Shown: positions 1 to 9,252, numbered from the stretch's first letter. The stretch: 64,000 nucleotides of DNA from Halobacteriovoraceae bacterium (GCA_002713145.1 PAVS01000002.1:124001-188000), one strand, 5' to 3'. A program made the numbers and translations. The notes: generated by a model from the letters alone, not told the origin.

Positions 1-2
1 GT

Positions 3-50
3 GAGGCGAGTGAGAGAGGAGCATGTTTTGAATTGGAGTTACCGCTATGA
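3..50 (+). CDS. Sensor histidine kinase, C-terminal end only (partial)
   Basis: This reading frame enters the window from the left and ends at a TGA that overlaps the ATG of the next gene by 4 bases (ATGA). The 15 visible residues contain GACFELELPL, which matches the usual last strand of a histidine kinase ATPase domain (G-x-x-F-x-L-x-LP). The direct overlap with a response regulator gene supports a kinase-regulator pair. Only the tail is visible, so sensor type and substrate cannot be judged. The call rests on a short motif plus context. Confidence 0.55.
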   Translation, partial: EASERGACFELELPL

Positions 51-406
51 AGTTTCTTATTGTTGAAGATGAATTACTCATTCAGAAATCCCTTAAAAAA
101 ATACTTGAACGCAAAGGAATGGAAGTAGAAGCGACCTCTCATGGAATCGAAGCCATTGATCTCATCCTAAATAATACCTATGATAAAATCATTTGCGATC
201 TTATGCTTCAGGACATTACTGGTTTTGATATCCTTGAAGCCAGTAAGAAAAAATACACTTTAGACGAGATCTCTTCTCTCTTCACCATTATCACGGCTTA
301 TTCCTCAGAATCTGTTCAATCTAAAGCCAAAGAGTATAACTGTCGCATTATTAATAAGCCTTTTAATGATATAAACCACATCATAGATACAATTATAGCG
401 AGCTAA
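47..406 (+). CDS. Single-domain response regulator (receiver only)
   Basis: This 119-residue protein is a lone CheY-like receiver. The acidic pair is D8/E9, the phosphoacceptor is D51 in the ICDLML strand, the switch Thr is T83 and the conserved Lys is K104 in INKPF. There is no output domain, so it probably acts by protein-protein contact or in a phosphorelay. It overlaps the preceding kinase tail by 4 bases and is followed one base later by NAD kinase, so the three genes are probably co-transcribed. The target is unknown. Confidence 0.85.
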   Translation: MKFLIVEDELLIQKSLKKILERKGMEVEATSHGIEAIDLILNNTYDKIICDLMLQDITGFDILEASKKKYTLDEISSLFTIITAYSSESVQSKAKEYNCRIINKPFNDINHIIDTIIAS

Positions 407-407
407 A

Positions 408-1298
408 ATGAAAAAAATTGGTATTGTAATTAAACCTTCTAAAATTGATGATATACATAACTTTCTCACGAATCTCATTCGTTGGCTTTCGAGAAGAAAT
501 AAAACAATCGTCTTCCAAAAACATGAAGAATCACGACTTCAAAAACATCTCTCTGAGAAAACTTTTAAACTTATTGCTCTAGAAGAAGAAGATTCTTTTT
601 TTAAAAATTCAGATCTTATTATTTCATTAGGAGGAGATGGAACCCTACTGGGCGTGGCCCGGAACGCTCCCAATAAAGTTCCTGTTTTCGGCATCAACTT
701 AGGTCGGCTTGGTTTTATTACAGAATTTAGCAAGGTTGAATTTTATGAAAAACTCAACACCATTCTTCTAGGAAAGTATGAAAGTTTCAATAAGAAGCTT
801 TTTCAAATAGAAGTTAAACATAAAGATGGAACAAGCACTAAAGAAGTCTTTTTTAATGATGCAGTCATTTCTAAAAATGAAATTGCACGGATGTTTACCC
901 TAGAGGTCGACGTGGATGGTGAGCATGCTTTTAACCTTGCAGGGGATGGGCTCATCATTAGTTCAACTTATGGCTCTACTGCCTACTCACTTGCGGCGGG
1001 AGGCCCTATTGTTCACCCAGATGTTAAAGCTCTGATCATCACCCCAGTTTGTCCCCATAGTCTTACCCATAGGCCAATGGTTCTCCCTGATAGTGTTGAA
1101 GTTGAAATTAGTGTGATGGAAAAAACGAATACCGTTCATGTGACATTAGACGGGCAAGTCGATATACCACTCCATTATCATGATAAAATCGTGATTCGAA
1201 AGTATAGTAAAAAGTCTGTCACCATGATTAAAAATCCTGACCGTACTTATTTTCACACCCTCAAAGAAAAATTTATCCATGGAAGACGAAGTATTTAG
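408..1298 (+). CDS. nadK: NAD kinase
   Basis: The product phosphorylates NAD to NADP in the cytoplasm. The 296-residue protein has the family's GGDGT motif at residues 75-79, the NLGRLGF segment near 97-103, the NE pair at 157-158 and the glycine-rich DGLIISSTYGSTAYSLAAGG segment at 180-199 that forms the NAD site. Length is normal for the family. The gene begins one base after the response regulator and ends tail-to-tail with the phosphoesterase on the other strand, with a 4-base overlap at 1295-1298. It is a firm assignment. Confidence 0.96.
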   Translation: MKKIGIVIKPSKIDDIHNFLTNLIRWLSRRNKTIVFQKHEESRLQKHLSEKTFKLIALEEEDSFFKNSDLIISLGGDGTLLGVARNAPNKVPVFGINLGRLGFITEFSKVEFYEKLNTILLGKYESFNKKLFQIEVKHKDGTSTKEVFFNDAVISKNEIARMFTLEVDVDGEHAFNLAGDGLIISSTYGSTAYSLAAGGPIVHPDVKALIITPVCPHSLTHRPMVLPDSVEVEISVMEKTNTVHVTLDGQVDIPLHYHDKIVIRKYSKKSVTMIKNPDRTYFHTLKEKFIHGRRSI

Positions 1299-2038
1299 AT
1301 GGATTCAAAGCGACTGGTTTCAGCGACAATCAGAAAGTTTTTATCTTTCAGCGGAAATCCAGAGTTCAAATAAACAGCTCCATCTGAATAAACATGATTC
1401 TCTTGAATATGAGTATGACCGCAAATGACCCCTTGGACATTTTTTTCTTGAATGAGTTGTTTTGCACCCTCTCGGTATTTTTGCTTGGCATGAGAATAAT
1501 CAAAAGTTTTACTTCCCCTGGATTTGGAGTTTTGAGAAGCTCTATCCCCTATCAATTTAATCATTTTATAAGGAACAATATTATTCACTAAGATTTGAAA
1601 GGGCCTAGAAGTATAGATATTTTTCCAGCGTTTAAAAGCTTCGTTAGTATAATCCACCTCATCACCATGACAGACGTAATAATTCTTTCCTGAGATCTCT
1701 AAATAAAAGCCCTCTTTTTTATATTCAAAAAGATGAGAGTGATGAGAGTTCTTTCTAAAAAAGCTCTCCATCGAATTTTTAACGTGAAAATCGTGATTCC
1801 CCTCTAAGTAAGTCACTTTAATTCCTCTTTCGAGTAAATTTAATATACCCTTAAAGAAAACGTCGTAACGGTCAAAATATTGATCATGTTCACCAATGAG
1901 AATATCAAAAATATCACCTAAAAAAATGACATGGGAACTTTTTAAAAAATAGGGGTTATTAAATAGATTTTCGACGAGATTTGAAGCTTCGTCTCCTGGG
2001 AATTTGATATGTAGATCTGAAAAAAAACTTACTTGCAT
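1295..2038 (-). CDS. Metallophosphoesterase, LpxH-like (UDP-2,3-diacylglucosamine hydrolase)
   Basis: The 247-residue protein has the calcineurin-type metal motifs in order: D8-x-H10, GDIFD around residue 42, GNHDFH at 80-85, a CHGDEVD segment and a C-terminal GHTH. The FSDLHIKF start, the aromatic-rich middle and the NSGFPLKD end resemble LpxH, which removes UMP from UDP-2,3-diacylglucosamine in lipid A synthesis at the inner membrane. LpxH fits a Gram-negative cell, but related phosphoesterases of unknown substrate have the same motifs, so the substrate is an inference. No other lipid A gene is nearby. Confidence 0.75.
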   Translation of the reverse strand: MQVSFFSDLHIKFPGDEASNLVENLFNNPYFLKSSHVIFLGDIFDILIGEHDQYFDRYDVFFKGILNLLERGIKVTYLEGNHDFHVKNSMESFFRKNSHHSHLFEYKKEGFYLEISGKNYYVCHGDEVDYTNEAFKRWKNIYTSRPFQILVNNIVPYKMIKLIGDRASQNSKSRGSKTFDYSHAKQKYREGAKQLIQEKNVQGVICGHTHIQENHVYSDGAVYLNSGFPLKDKNFLIVAETSRFESI

Positions 2039-2073
2039 AAAGATAGTTTAGCAGAGTATTTTTCAGAAGTTAA

Positions 2074-2823
2074 TTAAGAAGCATCCTCAATTTGAACATA
2101 GTTAAACACGAAGTGGTCTAGCTTCTTTTGCGCTTGATTTGAGAGATCTAAATACCTCAAGCTTACTTTTAAGCCTTTGTAATTAAGTCCATTGCTGGGT
2201 GATGGTTCAACTTCAAAGATATTGATCACCTGACAATTGATGTAGATTTCATCTTTATCTAGTAGAACTTTAAGTTTACTGATTTGATCTCCAAGCTGAA
2301 AAAACTTACTTTCAGACTTCGAGATAATAAAAGATAAACCTCCGGCACTAAGATCAAAACATTTTTTTTCAAAGAGTTGAGAGCCAAGCTTAAGTCCATG
2401 GTTTTCTTTTTGAAAACTTACAGATGCCTTGATTCCTTCTTCAACAAAAAGTCTTAAATATTTTCTTCTATCTACTTGTGCAATCATATCGGGAATCGAG
2501 ATGGTAATATCTCCATTCATATCAATCTTTTTTACTTGTGATTGAAACAAGACTAAGTCTTCAGGCAAGTAGAAGTTTAGATTTTCAGCTCCAACGGACA
2601 AATCTGCCAGTTGCGCTTTCGCTTGAGGTCCTATCGCTCGCACTACAATTTCTTTTCTAAACTTTCTAATAATATGGAAAATGACTTCAACGACGACTTT
2701 TTGTCCCGCGACCACTTTCCAGCCCATGATAGATTTTTCATTGCTTTTCGCATTTTCCAAGAGACTTGTAATCGCCCAGTCGTTGTAATTTTTTTTCAAT
2801 TTATTACTTCCGATTTGACTCAT
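2074..2823 (-). CDS. PilZ domain protein (c-di-GMP binding)
   Basis: The 249-residue soluble protein has a C-terminal PilZ domain. The first c-di-GMP motif, RRKYLR, is at residues 119-124 and the second, DLSAGG, at 157-162; both are intact, so binding of c-di-GMP is likely. The first 110 residues form a separate, unrecognised beta-rich region, an arrangement reminiscent of YcgR-type flagellar brakes. The gene lies just downstream of flagellin on the same strand, separated by terminator-like hairpins. A role in flagellar control is plausible from position and architecture but is not shown. Confidence 0.82.
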   Translation of the reverse strand: MSQIGSNKLKKNYNDWAITSLLENAKSNEKSIMGWKVVAGQKVVVEVIFHIIRKFRKEIVVRAIGPQAKAQLADLSVGAENLNFYLPEDLVLFQSQVKKIDMNGDITISIPDMIAQVDRRKYLRLFVEEGIKASVSFQKENHGLKLGSQLFEKKCFDLSAGGLSFIISKSESKFFQLGDQISKLKVLLDKDEIYINCQVINIFEVEPSPSNGLNYKGLKVSLRYLDLSNQAQKKLDHFVFNYVQIEDAS

Positions 2824-2879
2824 TGTTATCTCTTTTTAAAATCTTACCACTGTTTCACATCTCTCGTGAGATATAAAAT

Positions 2880-2912
2880 GCCTCTCTAATTTCTTCATGA
2901 ATCTAGAGAGGC
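2880..2912 (-). terminator. Candidate hairpin terminator downstream of flagellin
   Basis: A perfect 9-base inverted repeat, GCCTCTCTA at 2880-2888 and TAGAGAGGC at 2904-2912, is separated by a 15-base loop. On the minus strand it is followed by ATTTTAT, a weak T-rich tail. It lies between flagellin and the PilZ gene. It could instead be a processing or attenuation hairpin in front of the PilZ gene. Confidence 0.5.
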
Positions 2913-2960
2913 GGGGCTTAAGTTAGACCCAATATATAAGATATATTGATCTTTATATAA

Positions 2961-2977
2961 GGGGGGATCTCTCCCCC
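2961..2977 (-). terminator. Second GC-rich hairpin after flagellin
   Basis: Six G at 2961-2966 and five C at 2973-2977 flank the six-base loop ATCTCT. On the minus strand the stem is followed by TTATAT, so it lies about 27 bases past the flagellin stop and could form the primary terminator or a 3' stabilising hairpin of a highly expressed mRNA. The T tract is short, so the call is moderate. Confidence 0.5.
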
Positions 2978-3003
2978 ACCTCTCTACTTACCTGAAAACT
3001 TAA

Positions 3004-3840
3004 TTATCCAATTAGTCTTAGTGCACTATTTGGAATATTGTTTGCTTGAGCTAATGCTGAGATACCTGCATTTTTCATCACATTTACAGAAGCAAGTTTT
3101 GCAGATTCTTCGGCGACGTCTACGTCTTCAATTCCACTTCTTGCTGCATCAGTGTTTACTGCTGCGGTATCTAAGTTAGATATAGTTGATTGTAGTCTTG
3201 ATTGGATGGCACCAAAGTTGGCACGAAATCCTGCTACTTGATCGATTGCTTCATCAATTTTTGCTAGATTTTCAGCTGCACTTTCTTTATTAGTAATACT
3301 CGTACCCGAGACACCTAAGTTTTCAGCCGTGGCGTTAGTGAAGTTTGCATCGAAAGAAATTTTATTATCTTCTCCTGCGTAGGCACCAACATGAAAATCC
3401 ATTGTTCCGTTTTCATTTTCACCAGTGAGTAGTGGTGACCCTGAAAATGTTGTTGTTTTAGAGATACGATCAACTTCTTCAACAAGTTGTTCATACTCAA
3501 GGTTAAGATAACCTCTTTCACGCTCACCGACTGTGTCAGATGCAGCTTGAATAGAAAGCTCTCTCATTCTCGTTAAGATGTTGGAAGATTCATCTAAACC
3601 ACCTTCTGCTACCTGAACCATAGAGATACCAGCACTAGCATTTCTTTTTGCCATTCTGTAACCTCTTACTTCAGCTTCCATTTTCTTTGCAATCCCAAGT
3701 CCGGCTGCATCGTCAGCTGACTTTGTGATTCTTTTACCAGATGATAATTTTGCAAAACTCTCATCCGCTCTGTTTGATACTTTACTCAGTTCTTTTTGTA
3801 CCGCTACTGAAGGTACGTTTGTTTTAATTCTTAAGCCCAT
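3004..3840 (-). CDS. fliC: Flagellin
   Basis: The product is the filament subunit of the flagellum, exported through the flagellar type III apparatus. The 278-residue protein has both conserved ends: an N-terminal D0/D1 with KLSSGKRITKSADDAAGLGI around residues 31-50 and a C-terminal half ending in NIPNSALRLIG. The middle is short, giving a compact flagellin like those of deltaproteobacteria and Bdellovibrio. It begins at an ATG with AAGGAGAAC upstream, and a sigma-28-type promoter lies about 80 bases upstream. No other flagellar gene is present, and predatory relatives carry several flagellin paralogs, so this may be one of a set. Confidence 0.96.
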   Translation of the reverse strand: MGLRIKTNVPSVAVQKELSKVSNRADESFAKLSSGKRITKSADDAAGLGIAKKMEAEVRGYRMAKRNASAGISMVQVAEGGLDESSNILTRMRELSIQAASDTVGERERGYLNLEYEQLVEEVDRISKTTTFSGSPLLTGENENGTMDFHVGAYAGEDNKISFDANFTNATAENLGVSGTSITNKESAAENLAKIDEAIDQVAGFRANFGAIQSRLQSTISNLDTAAVNTDAARSGIEDVDVAEESAKLASVNVMKNAGISALAQANNIPNSALRLIG

Positions 3841-3919
3841 GTTGTTCTCCTTTGTAAGATTATTCTTTAAGCTTACGTTAATGATCGAAATAATTTAGTA
3901 TTTCCATCAGACAAAAGGC

Positions 3920-3946
3920 TTATCGAAACAGTCGGGAATTAATTTA
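3920..3946 (-). promoter_or_regulatory. Sigma-28 (FliA)-type promoter of flagellin
   Basis: Read on the minus strand the sequence is TAAATTAA, 11 bases, TTCGATAA. The FliA consensus is TAAAGTTT, 11 bases, GCCGATAA. The CGATAA core, the TAAA box and the 11-base spacing all agree. The -10 end is about 80 bases upstream of the flagellin ATG. Sigma-28 control is the established pattern for late flagellar genes. Confidence 0.65.
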
Positions 3947-4047
3947 GGCTTTCTGGCACAATTCTTGACAAAAAAAGTCAATTCGCCATAATTTCAACAA
4001 CATAGAGTTCAAAATAATATTAATAATTGGAGATTAATTTAAAGATA

Positions 4048-4500
4048 TTAGCTATTTCCGCTCTTCTCAATAATTTTGGTTGTGGAGTAACCATCTACGA
4101 AATTCAAGGAAAGAACGCGGCCTCCGCTGGCGAGAACTAAATCAGAACCTACTATTTGCTCAGGTTTCCAGTCTCCGCCTTTTACAAGACACTGGGGAGA
4201 GACCTTCTGTATCAGGTTATAAGGTGTATCCTCTTCGAAGATCTCAACAAAGCTCACGGCTTTTAAATTTTCTAACACAAATTTTCGATCCAGCTCACTA
4301 TTGATAGGCCTTGACTCACCCTTGAGACGCTTCACGCTGGCGTCACTATTTAATCCAACAATAAGAGCATCTCCGAGCGATCTCGCTTCATTTAAATAAG
4401 CCACATGACCCCGATGAAGAATATCAAAGCAGCCGTTGGTAAAAACGATTGTTTTATCTTTATTTTCATTGAGAAATTTTTCTAACTCAGGACTACTCAT
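4048..4500 (-). CDS. rfaE2: D-glycero-beta-D-manno-heptose 1-phosphate adenylyltransferase (HldE C-terminal type)
   Basis: The protein transfers AMP to heptose 1-phosphate to make ADP-heptose for the LPS core. The nucleotidyltransferase signature is clear: [17 protein letters not shown] near the N-terminus, then [19 protein letters not shown] and a C-terminal [11 protein letters not shown]. It is the stand-alone adenylyltransferase half without the HldE kinase domain. I place the start at the ATG at 4500 rather than the TTG at 4563, because homology begins there and the longer form would run deep into the preceding gene. The ATG version overlaps the upstream RDD gene by 8 bases, so the two are translationally coupled. 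Confidence 0.9.
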   Translation of the reverse strand: MSSPELEKFLNENKDKTIVFTNGCFDILHRGHVAYLNEARSLGDALIVGLNSDASVKRLKGESRPINSELDRKFVLENLKAVSFVEIFEEDTPYNLIQKVSPQCLVKGGDWKPEQIVGSDLVLASGGRVLSLNFVDGYSTTKIIEKSGNS

Positions 4501-5191
4501 CTCTAAGTAAGACTTTAGTCCCAGTGAAGCTATCGTGTAACGAGAGGAGGGTGAATAAACCAAGGGTGAGAACAGAAAATAAACTCAGACTGGTTCTAGC
4601 GAAAGTTGTAATATAATCGATATTGCCATAAGCACCATCAACTCTTATTCCCAGCAGTTTTTTTCCAAAACTTGAATGTTCAGTACGATCAAGCATAGCG
4701 AAATAAAATAAATAAAATAAGAAATACATAGCACCAAAACTAATGAAAAGGTCATCTGCAATAATGAATGCGGAAAAACTCTCAAGACTGATTTCAGAGA
4801 ATAATAAAACCCCCAAGATGGTAGCTGACAACATCACTAATAAAAGGACGACATCTATACTCCATGCCACAAAACGACGGCCGATCCCAGCATCATATGT
4901 TTTTACGATATCTTCTTTAGCAATTAATTCGGGTAGCTCTTGAATCGTTTTTTTATCTTGAGTTTCATAAAAAGCAGCCAACTCACCCATATGAACAGGT
5001 TTTGTTTCTGTTCTCTTTTTTAAACTTTTTGATCTTTTTTCTAAATCATGTTGAAGTGATTTTTTATGTAGCTCTAGATCAGACTTCACTTCTTTTTTGG
5101 AACCTAGGGAGTGATGAAAACCCAAGCCTTTTGTCATTGGCTTAACATTGAATTCTTCCATTAAATCTTCAATATCTTTTTTATCCATCAT
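4493..5191 (-). CDS. RDD family membrane protein
   Basis: The 232-residue protein has a charged, hydrophilic N-terminal 100 residues and then the RDD domain. [17 protein letters not shown] carries the Arg and Asp that name the family, followed by hydrophobic segments at roughly 113-135, 145-167 and 195-215; [17 protein letters not shown] lies between the last two. RDD proteins are inner membrane proteins of mostly unknown role, some linked to ion transport. An AGGAG ribosome site lies just upstream of the first ATG. It overlaps the heptose adenylyltransferase gene downstream, which does not by itself define a function. Confidence 0.85.
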   Translation of the reverse strand: MMDKKDIEDLMEEFNVKPMTKGLGFHHSLGSKKEVKSDLELHKKSLQHDLEKRSKSLKKRTETKPVHMGELAAFYETQDKKTIQELPELIAKEDIVKTYDAGIGRRFVAWSIDVVLLLVMLSATILGVLLFSEISLESFSAFIIADDLFISFGAMYFLFYLFYFAMLDRTEHSSFGKKLLGIRVDGAYGNIDYITTFARTSLSLFSVLTLGLFTLLSLHDSFTGTKVLLRDE

Positions 5192-5242
5192 AATGTCTCT
5201 CCTGACTCAAGAATCTCACAAACTGCTTTAGAGATCAATATA

Positions 5243-5932
5243 CTAAGCATCTCTTACACCCCACAGATAACCCACTGCACAACTTACCGCATTAGGTGTC
5301 CGCAAAATGGGAGACTTAATATTTAGAAAACTTGCATGAGTCATGGCCTTAAAGATCTGGTAATCTTCTGCTCCAAATCCACCTTCAGGACCCACCACGA
5401 TTGCACATCCAGCAGTGAGCGGAGGAATAGGAGAATGACTTTTCTCTTCAGTACTCAGAATATAAGTGTGAGTGAAACTGTCCCAATCAATTTCATCTAA
5501 TTTTTTCATCTCAAAATCCGGGAGAAATAAATTATTGGATTGCTCGAGCGCCGATATAAGTTGTTTTTTAACTCGCTCTTTATTGATTTTATACCTTTGA
5601 GCAAATTGGCTGTGAGTGATGATTATTTTGGTAACTCCTAATTCACATAGGTTTTTGATAACAAGATCTTGTGCATCTTTTTTTGTTTGTCCAACTACCA
5701 CCGTTATGTCTTCAGGAGGTATGCCTTGAGTGACTTCACCAGATAAATCAATTCTCAGTTTCTTTTTACCTACAAAAACTAATGCTCCTTGAGCTCTCAA
5801 ACCTCTCCCATCTAAAAGTAAAATTTCTTCGCCATCTTTAACCTTGAGAACATTTTTAAAATGATGACATTTTTCTTCATCAAGCTGAACAGACTTTAAT
5901 GTAAAAATCTCTGGCAAATAGATTGCTCTCAT
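5243..5932 (-). CDS. rsmE: 16S rRNA (uracil(1498)-N3)-methyltransferase
   Basis: RsmE methylates U1498 of 16S rRNA using S-adenosylmethionine and has a SPOUT trefoil-knot fold. The 229-residue protein has an N-terminal PUA-like region with EKCHHFKNVLKVKDGEEI, the conserved KKDAQDLVIKNLCELGV helix, ERVKKQLISALEQS and the knot motif VVGPEGGFGAED near 181-192. It overlaps prmA by 4 bases, the very common prmA-rsmE pairing. Length and motifs are typical. Confidence 0.95.
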   Translation of the reverse strand: MRAIYLPEIFTLKSVQLDEEKCHHFKNVLKVKDGEEILLLDGRGLRAQGALVFVGKKKLRIDLSGEVTQGIPPEDITVVVGQTKKDAQDLVIKNLCELGVTKIIITHSQFAQRYKINKERVKKQLISALEQSNNLFLPDFEMKKLDEIDWDSFTHTYILSTEEKSHSPIPPLTAGCAIVVGPEGGFGAEDYQIFKAMTHASFLNIKSPILRTPNAVSCAVGYLWGVRDA

Positions 5933-6885
5933 TGCAGCTGCATCAAGACTGCCACCCAGTCTCCCTTTCTCTCAATTGCGACAAGCTGTAAATGAGGGTT
6001 AGCTTTTTGATATTCTTCAATCACGAGCTGCTCTTGCCCGTTCAATAGACCTGATAGGATTAAAAAACCATCCGAGGCCAGATGCGAAGTTAAATATTCT
6101 TTCTCTAGCAATAATACATTTTGCAGAATATTGGCAAAAATGAGTGAGTAAGTTTGCCACTCAATAACCTTTCTCTGATCAGGAAGAAGTAAATTTATTT
6201 TATCTGATTTTAAAGTATTGATCTCGATATTTTGCTGACAATTGTCCAACGCTGCTTGATCGATATCATACATATCAACATGACCTGTGAAGTCTCTAGC
6301 GTAAGCTAGACCAAGGATCCCTGAGCCACATCCAAAATCAAGACAATTGGTAAAGCCGGCTCCTTTTTCTACACATTCGCTATAGAGCTTTAAACATAAA
6401 TAAGTTGTTTCGTGATTTCCTGTTCCGAATCCCTGACCAGGATAGATATACAATTCTTTTTGAGTTTTCTTATTTTCGTCTCGCTCCCATGAGGGAACCA
6501 CCTCCAAGCTTTCACTGATGACAATACGCTGAAAGTTTTTTCTCCACTCTTCATTCCAATCTTTTTCTTCTAAGGTATCCAACTGAGGCTTAATATTAAA
6601 TCTCTTATTAAGAAAATCTGAAAAGTCACAGGCCATATTTTGTTCCGAGAAATAATACTTATTAATCGCATTATTGCCCTTGGTTGTAGCCTCTACTTCT
6701 TGAATGACTTCTACAGGAATGTCCGCCCCAGAGTAAGATCTCTCACCTAAAATCTGATCAACAGTTGCCTCATCCAAGGAAAACTCTTCGATTCCCTGAC
6801 ATTGGTATTGTTCTCGTGCGTATGCATTAATTTCTTCTTCGGGAAGTTCTCCCATATCTACTGAGACGATAAAATATTGGTCCAT
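5929..6885 (-). CDS. prmA: Ribosomal protein L11 methyltransferase
   Basis: PrmA trimethylates ribosomal protein L11 using S-adenosylmethionine. The 318-residue protein has an N-terminal substrate-recognition region of about 120 residues, the family motif PGQGFGTGNHETTYLCL, the SAM-binding DFGCGSGILGLAYAR, MYDIDQAAL and FANILQNVL (the NI-L motif of the active site). It sits first in a two-gene unit with rsmE. The intergenic space to the divergent uridine kinase gene is 148 bases. Confidence 0.94.
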   Translation of the reverse strand: MDQYFIVSVDMGELPEEEINAYAREQYQCQGIEEFSLDEATVDQILGERSYSGADIPVEVIQEVEATTKGNNAINKYYFSEQNMACDFSDFLNKRFNIKPQLDTLEEKDWNEEWRKNFQRIVISESLEVVPSWERDENKKTQKELYIYPGQGFGTGNHETTYLCLKLYSECVEKGAGFTNCLDFGCGSGILGLAYARDFTGHVDMYDIDQAALDNCQQNIEINTLKSDKINLLLPDQRKVIEWQTYSLIFANILQNVLLLEKEYLTSHLASDGFLILSGLLNGQEQLVIEEYQKANPHLQLVAIERKGDWVAVLMQLQ

Positions 6886-7033
6886 ACCGCTAACCTATAT
6901 GAGTGAATCAAAAATGCCTATAAGCTTTTGAAAATCCTAAAAATTTTACTGGAAAAGGCACCCTATGCTCAGTGCATAAAAAGTGTCCATTTCAAACTTG
7001 GTATGGTAGTTATGTAAAAACAGGAGAGAGAGC

Positions 7034-7636
7034 ATGTATATTGTTGGAATTGCGGGAGGTAGTGGGTCTGGAAAAACCACTTTTGCAAAGAAAGTTCAAA
7101 GACAACTTGATGATACTCACTCTCAAATTTTATCCATGGATAGTTATTATCTCCACGAGCAACCCGCAGAACTGAGAACGAAAAAGGGAAATCCCAACTT
7201 CGACCATCCCGGAGCGTTTGACTGGGAACTTCTCAATGAGCATATAGCAGACCTCAAAGCCGGCAAGCCAGTCAATTGCCCGGTTTATGATTTTAAAACC
7301 AATTCAAGAAAATCAGAATTTACTCAGATCCAACCCACCACCATCGTTTTATTTGAAGGGATTTTTGCTCTCTTTGATAAAAGTATTCGCGAGCTGTTAG
7401 ATATAAAATGTTTTCTGCACGTGGATTCAGATATCAGATTTACGAGAAGACTGCATAGAGATGTTAATGAGCGGGGAAGATCCCTTGAATCAGTCATAAA
7501 TCAATACTATGAAACAGTTAGGCCCATGTACCTAAAATACTTGGACCCTCAAAAGCAATTCGCGGATTTTACTGTAGGTGAAGAAACAGATGTGGCCAGT
7601 GAAATATTAGCTTCCAGATTGAGAGATTTTTTATAA
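7034..7636 (+). CDS. udk: Uridine kinase
   Basis: The enzyme phosphorylates uridine (and usually cytidine) in pyrimidine salvage. The P-loop GGSGSGKTT is at residues 8-16, followed by the DSYYLHEQP substrate segment and NFDHPGAFDWELL, both hallmarks of the family, and a lid region RRLHRDVNERGRS near 133-145. The 200-residue length is normal. An AGGAGAGAG ribosome site precedes the ATG. The stop overlaps the RNase J start by one base, so the two are co-translated. The 148-base upstream gap holds no promoter I can call firmly. Confidence 0.94.
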   Translation: MYIVGIAGGSGSGKTTFAKKVQRQLDDTHSQILSMDSYYLHEQPAELRTKKGNPNFDHPGAFDWELLNEHIADLKAGKPVNCPVYDFKTNSRKSEFTQIQPTTIVLFEGIFALFDKSIRELLDIKCFLHVDSDIRFTRRLHRDVNERGRSLESVINQYYETVRPMYLKYLDPQKQFADFTVGEETDVASEILASRLRDFL

Positions 7637-9252
7637 TGAGCAAAGACATATTTCGTATCATACCCATGGGAGGCGTCGGAGAGATTGGCTCCAATTTTAC
7701 CCTGGTCGAAACAGAAAATCATCGGGTCTATTTAGATTACGGCATTCTTTTTCCTTATGATGATTTTTTTGACATCAATTATCTGATCGTTGATCTGGCA
7801 GAAATTAAAGAAGACAAAGAAGCGACCCTCTTCATTACTCATGGGCATGAAGATCATATTGGAGCAGTGGCCCACTTTATTGAAAAGTTCCCCAAAACTC
7901 AGATCATCGCACCTGAATTTGCGGCAAATTTAATCAGACTCAAACTAGAACCCAAAAAACTTCCCTGCAAAATAAAGGTCTATGATGAATCTGATCACTT
8001 TACCTATGATCAAATTGAACTTCACCCCTTACATGTCACTCATTCAATCCCCGATACCTATGGAGTCATACTTAAGGATACGAGCCTTGATCAGTCAGTA
8101 CTTTTTATAAGTGATTTTAAATTTGATCTGAACCCTAGCTTTGAAAAGCCTTTTGACACTCAAAAAGTGAAAGACCTTTTTACTACGGCCCAAAAAAGAA
8201 TTTGCTTGCTCGATAGCACAAATATTCTCAATGAAAATAAAACTGCGAGTGAGAGTGACCTGCTCGCTGATTTTGAATATATATTTTCAAAAAACAAAAG
8301 AACTTTTATCACTCTTTTTTCTTCTAATATTTACCGAGTGAAAAATATTTTTGAGCTGGCCAAAAAACATAAAAAGAAAATCACCACCATTGGAAGAAGT
8401 GTGAATCGCTATCTGCAAGCAGCACAAGATTCTGATCTCATTAATCTTGCAGACTATCCAGTCAAAGACTTTGATGCCGTTGATAATTATCAAGACTCCA
8501 ATCTCATTTGTGTAGTGACTGGTTCCCAAGGAGAACACCTAGGGGCGCTTCGAAGAATACTCAATGGGGATCAAAAAAATATCCATATCGATGAAGATGA
8601 TCTTTTTGTCTTTAGCTCAAAACCTATCCCTGGTAATGAGAAAAAAATCTATCAACTCTATAATAGAATCGCTGAACTCAATGCAGAGATGATTACCAAT
8701 CGAGATCTTCTGATTCATGCTTCTGGACATCCGGGACAAGAAGATCTAAAACAACTCATCGATGTGGCAAAACCCACTCACTATATCCCCATTCACGGGG
8801 AAACGTATTTTTTAAGAAAGCATATTGAGTTTATCAATAAATATTATCCTCATGTTCAAACCCTATACCTAGAGAACTTTCAGGGACTTGACTTCAGCAC
8901 TCTTCAAGAAAAGTTCATAGGAATTGGTCAAAAAGAGCCTCTTCTGATTCACGGTGATGGACATGTCATTGAGCGCGAAAAAATAAGCGAACGTCGAAAG
9001 ATGGCCTGCAATGGGGTGGTGATGATTTCCATTAACCAGAAAGAGCAAAAAGTAGAGATCACCCACGCTGGACTTCCTATCTTGGCGGACCAACAAAACC
9101 TTAAACTTAAAGATCATGTTCATTACCTTGCTTTTAATGAACTTAAAAAACGCGACTATGATTACAAGCAAGAACAGATTCGGATCAAAGTGCGAAATTT
9201 TTATAAGGCCTTGCTTGGATATAAACCTCAAACTTATGTGCACCTGCTATGA
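7636..9252 (+). CDS. rnj: Ribonuclease J (metallo-beta-lactamase/beta-CASP)
   Basis: RNase J is a zinc-dependent endo- and 5'-3' exoribonuclease in mRNA and rRNA processing. Near residues 73-78 is THGHEDHIGA, the HxHxDH zinc motif; the beta-CASP domain includes FITLFSSNIYR, VVTGSQGE and SGHPGQEDLKQLI; PIHGE follows. The 538 residues include the C-terminal domain used for dimerisation. It is flanked by uridine kinase (1-base overlap) and a small zinc-ribbon gene (4-base overlap). Two RNase J paralogs exist in some phyla; whether this is J1- or J2-like cannot be told from one copy. Confidence 0.93.
   Translation: MSKDIFRIIPMGGVGEIGSNFTLVETENHRVYLDYGILFPYDDFFDINYLIVDLAEIKEDKEATLFITHGHEDHIGAVAHFIEKFPKTQIIAPEFAANLIRLKLEPKKLPCKIKVYDESDHFTYDQIELHPLHVTHSIPDTYGVILKDTSLDQSVLFISDFKFDLNPSFEKPFDTQKVKDLFTTAQKRICLLDSTNILNENKTASESDLLADFEYIFSKNKRTFITLFSSNIYRVKNIFELAKKHKKKITTIGRSVNRYLQAAQDSDLINLADYPVKDFDAVDNYQDSNLICVVTGSQGEHLGALRRILNGDQKNIHIDEDDLFVFSSKPIPGNEKKIYQLYNRIAELNAEMITNRDLLIHASGHPGQEDLKQLIDVAKPTHYIPIHGETYFLRKHIEFINKYYPHVQTLYLENFQGLDFSTLQEKFIGIGQKEPLLIHGDGHVIEREKISERRKMACNGVVMISINQKEQKVEITHAGLPILADQQNLKLKDHVHYLAFNELKKRDYDYKQEQIRIKVRNFYKALLGYKPQTYVHLL

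Noticed and set aside
3954..3969. Sigma-54-like TGGCAC-N5-TTGAC on the plus strand
   Set aside because: The spacing fits but the -12 GC is GA, and no plus-strand gene follows; the flagellin promoter on the other strand is better supported.
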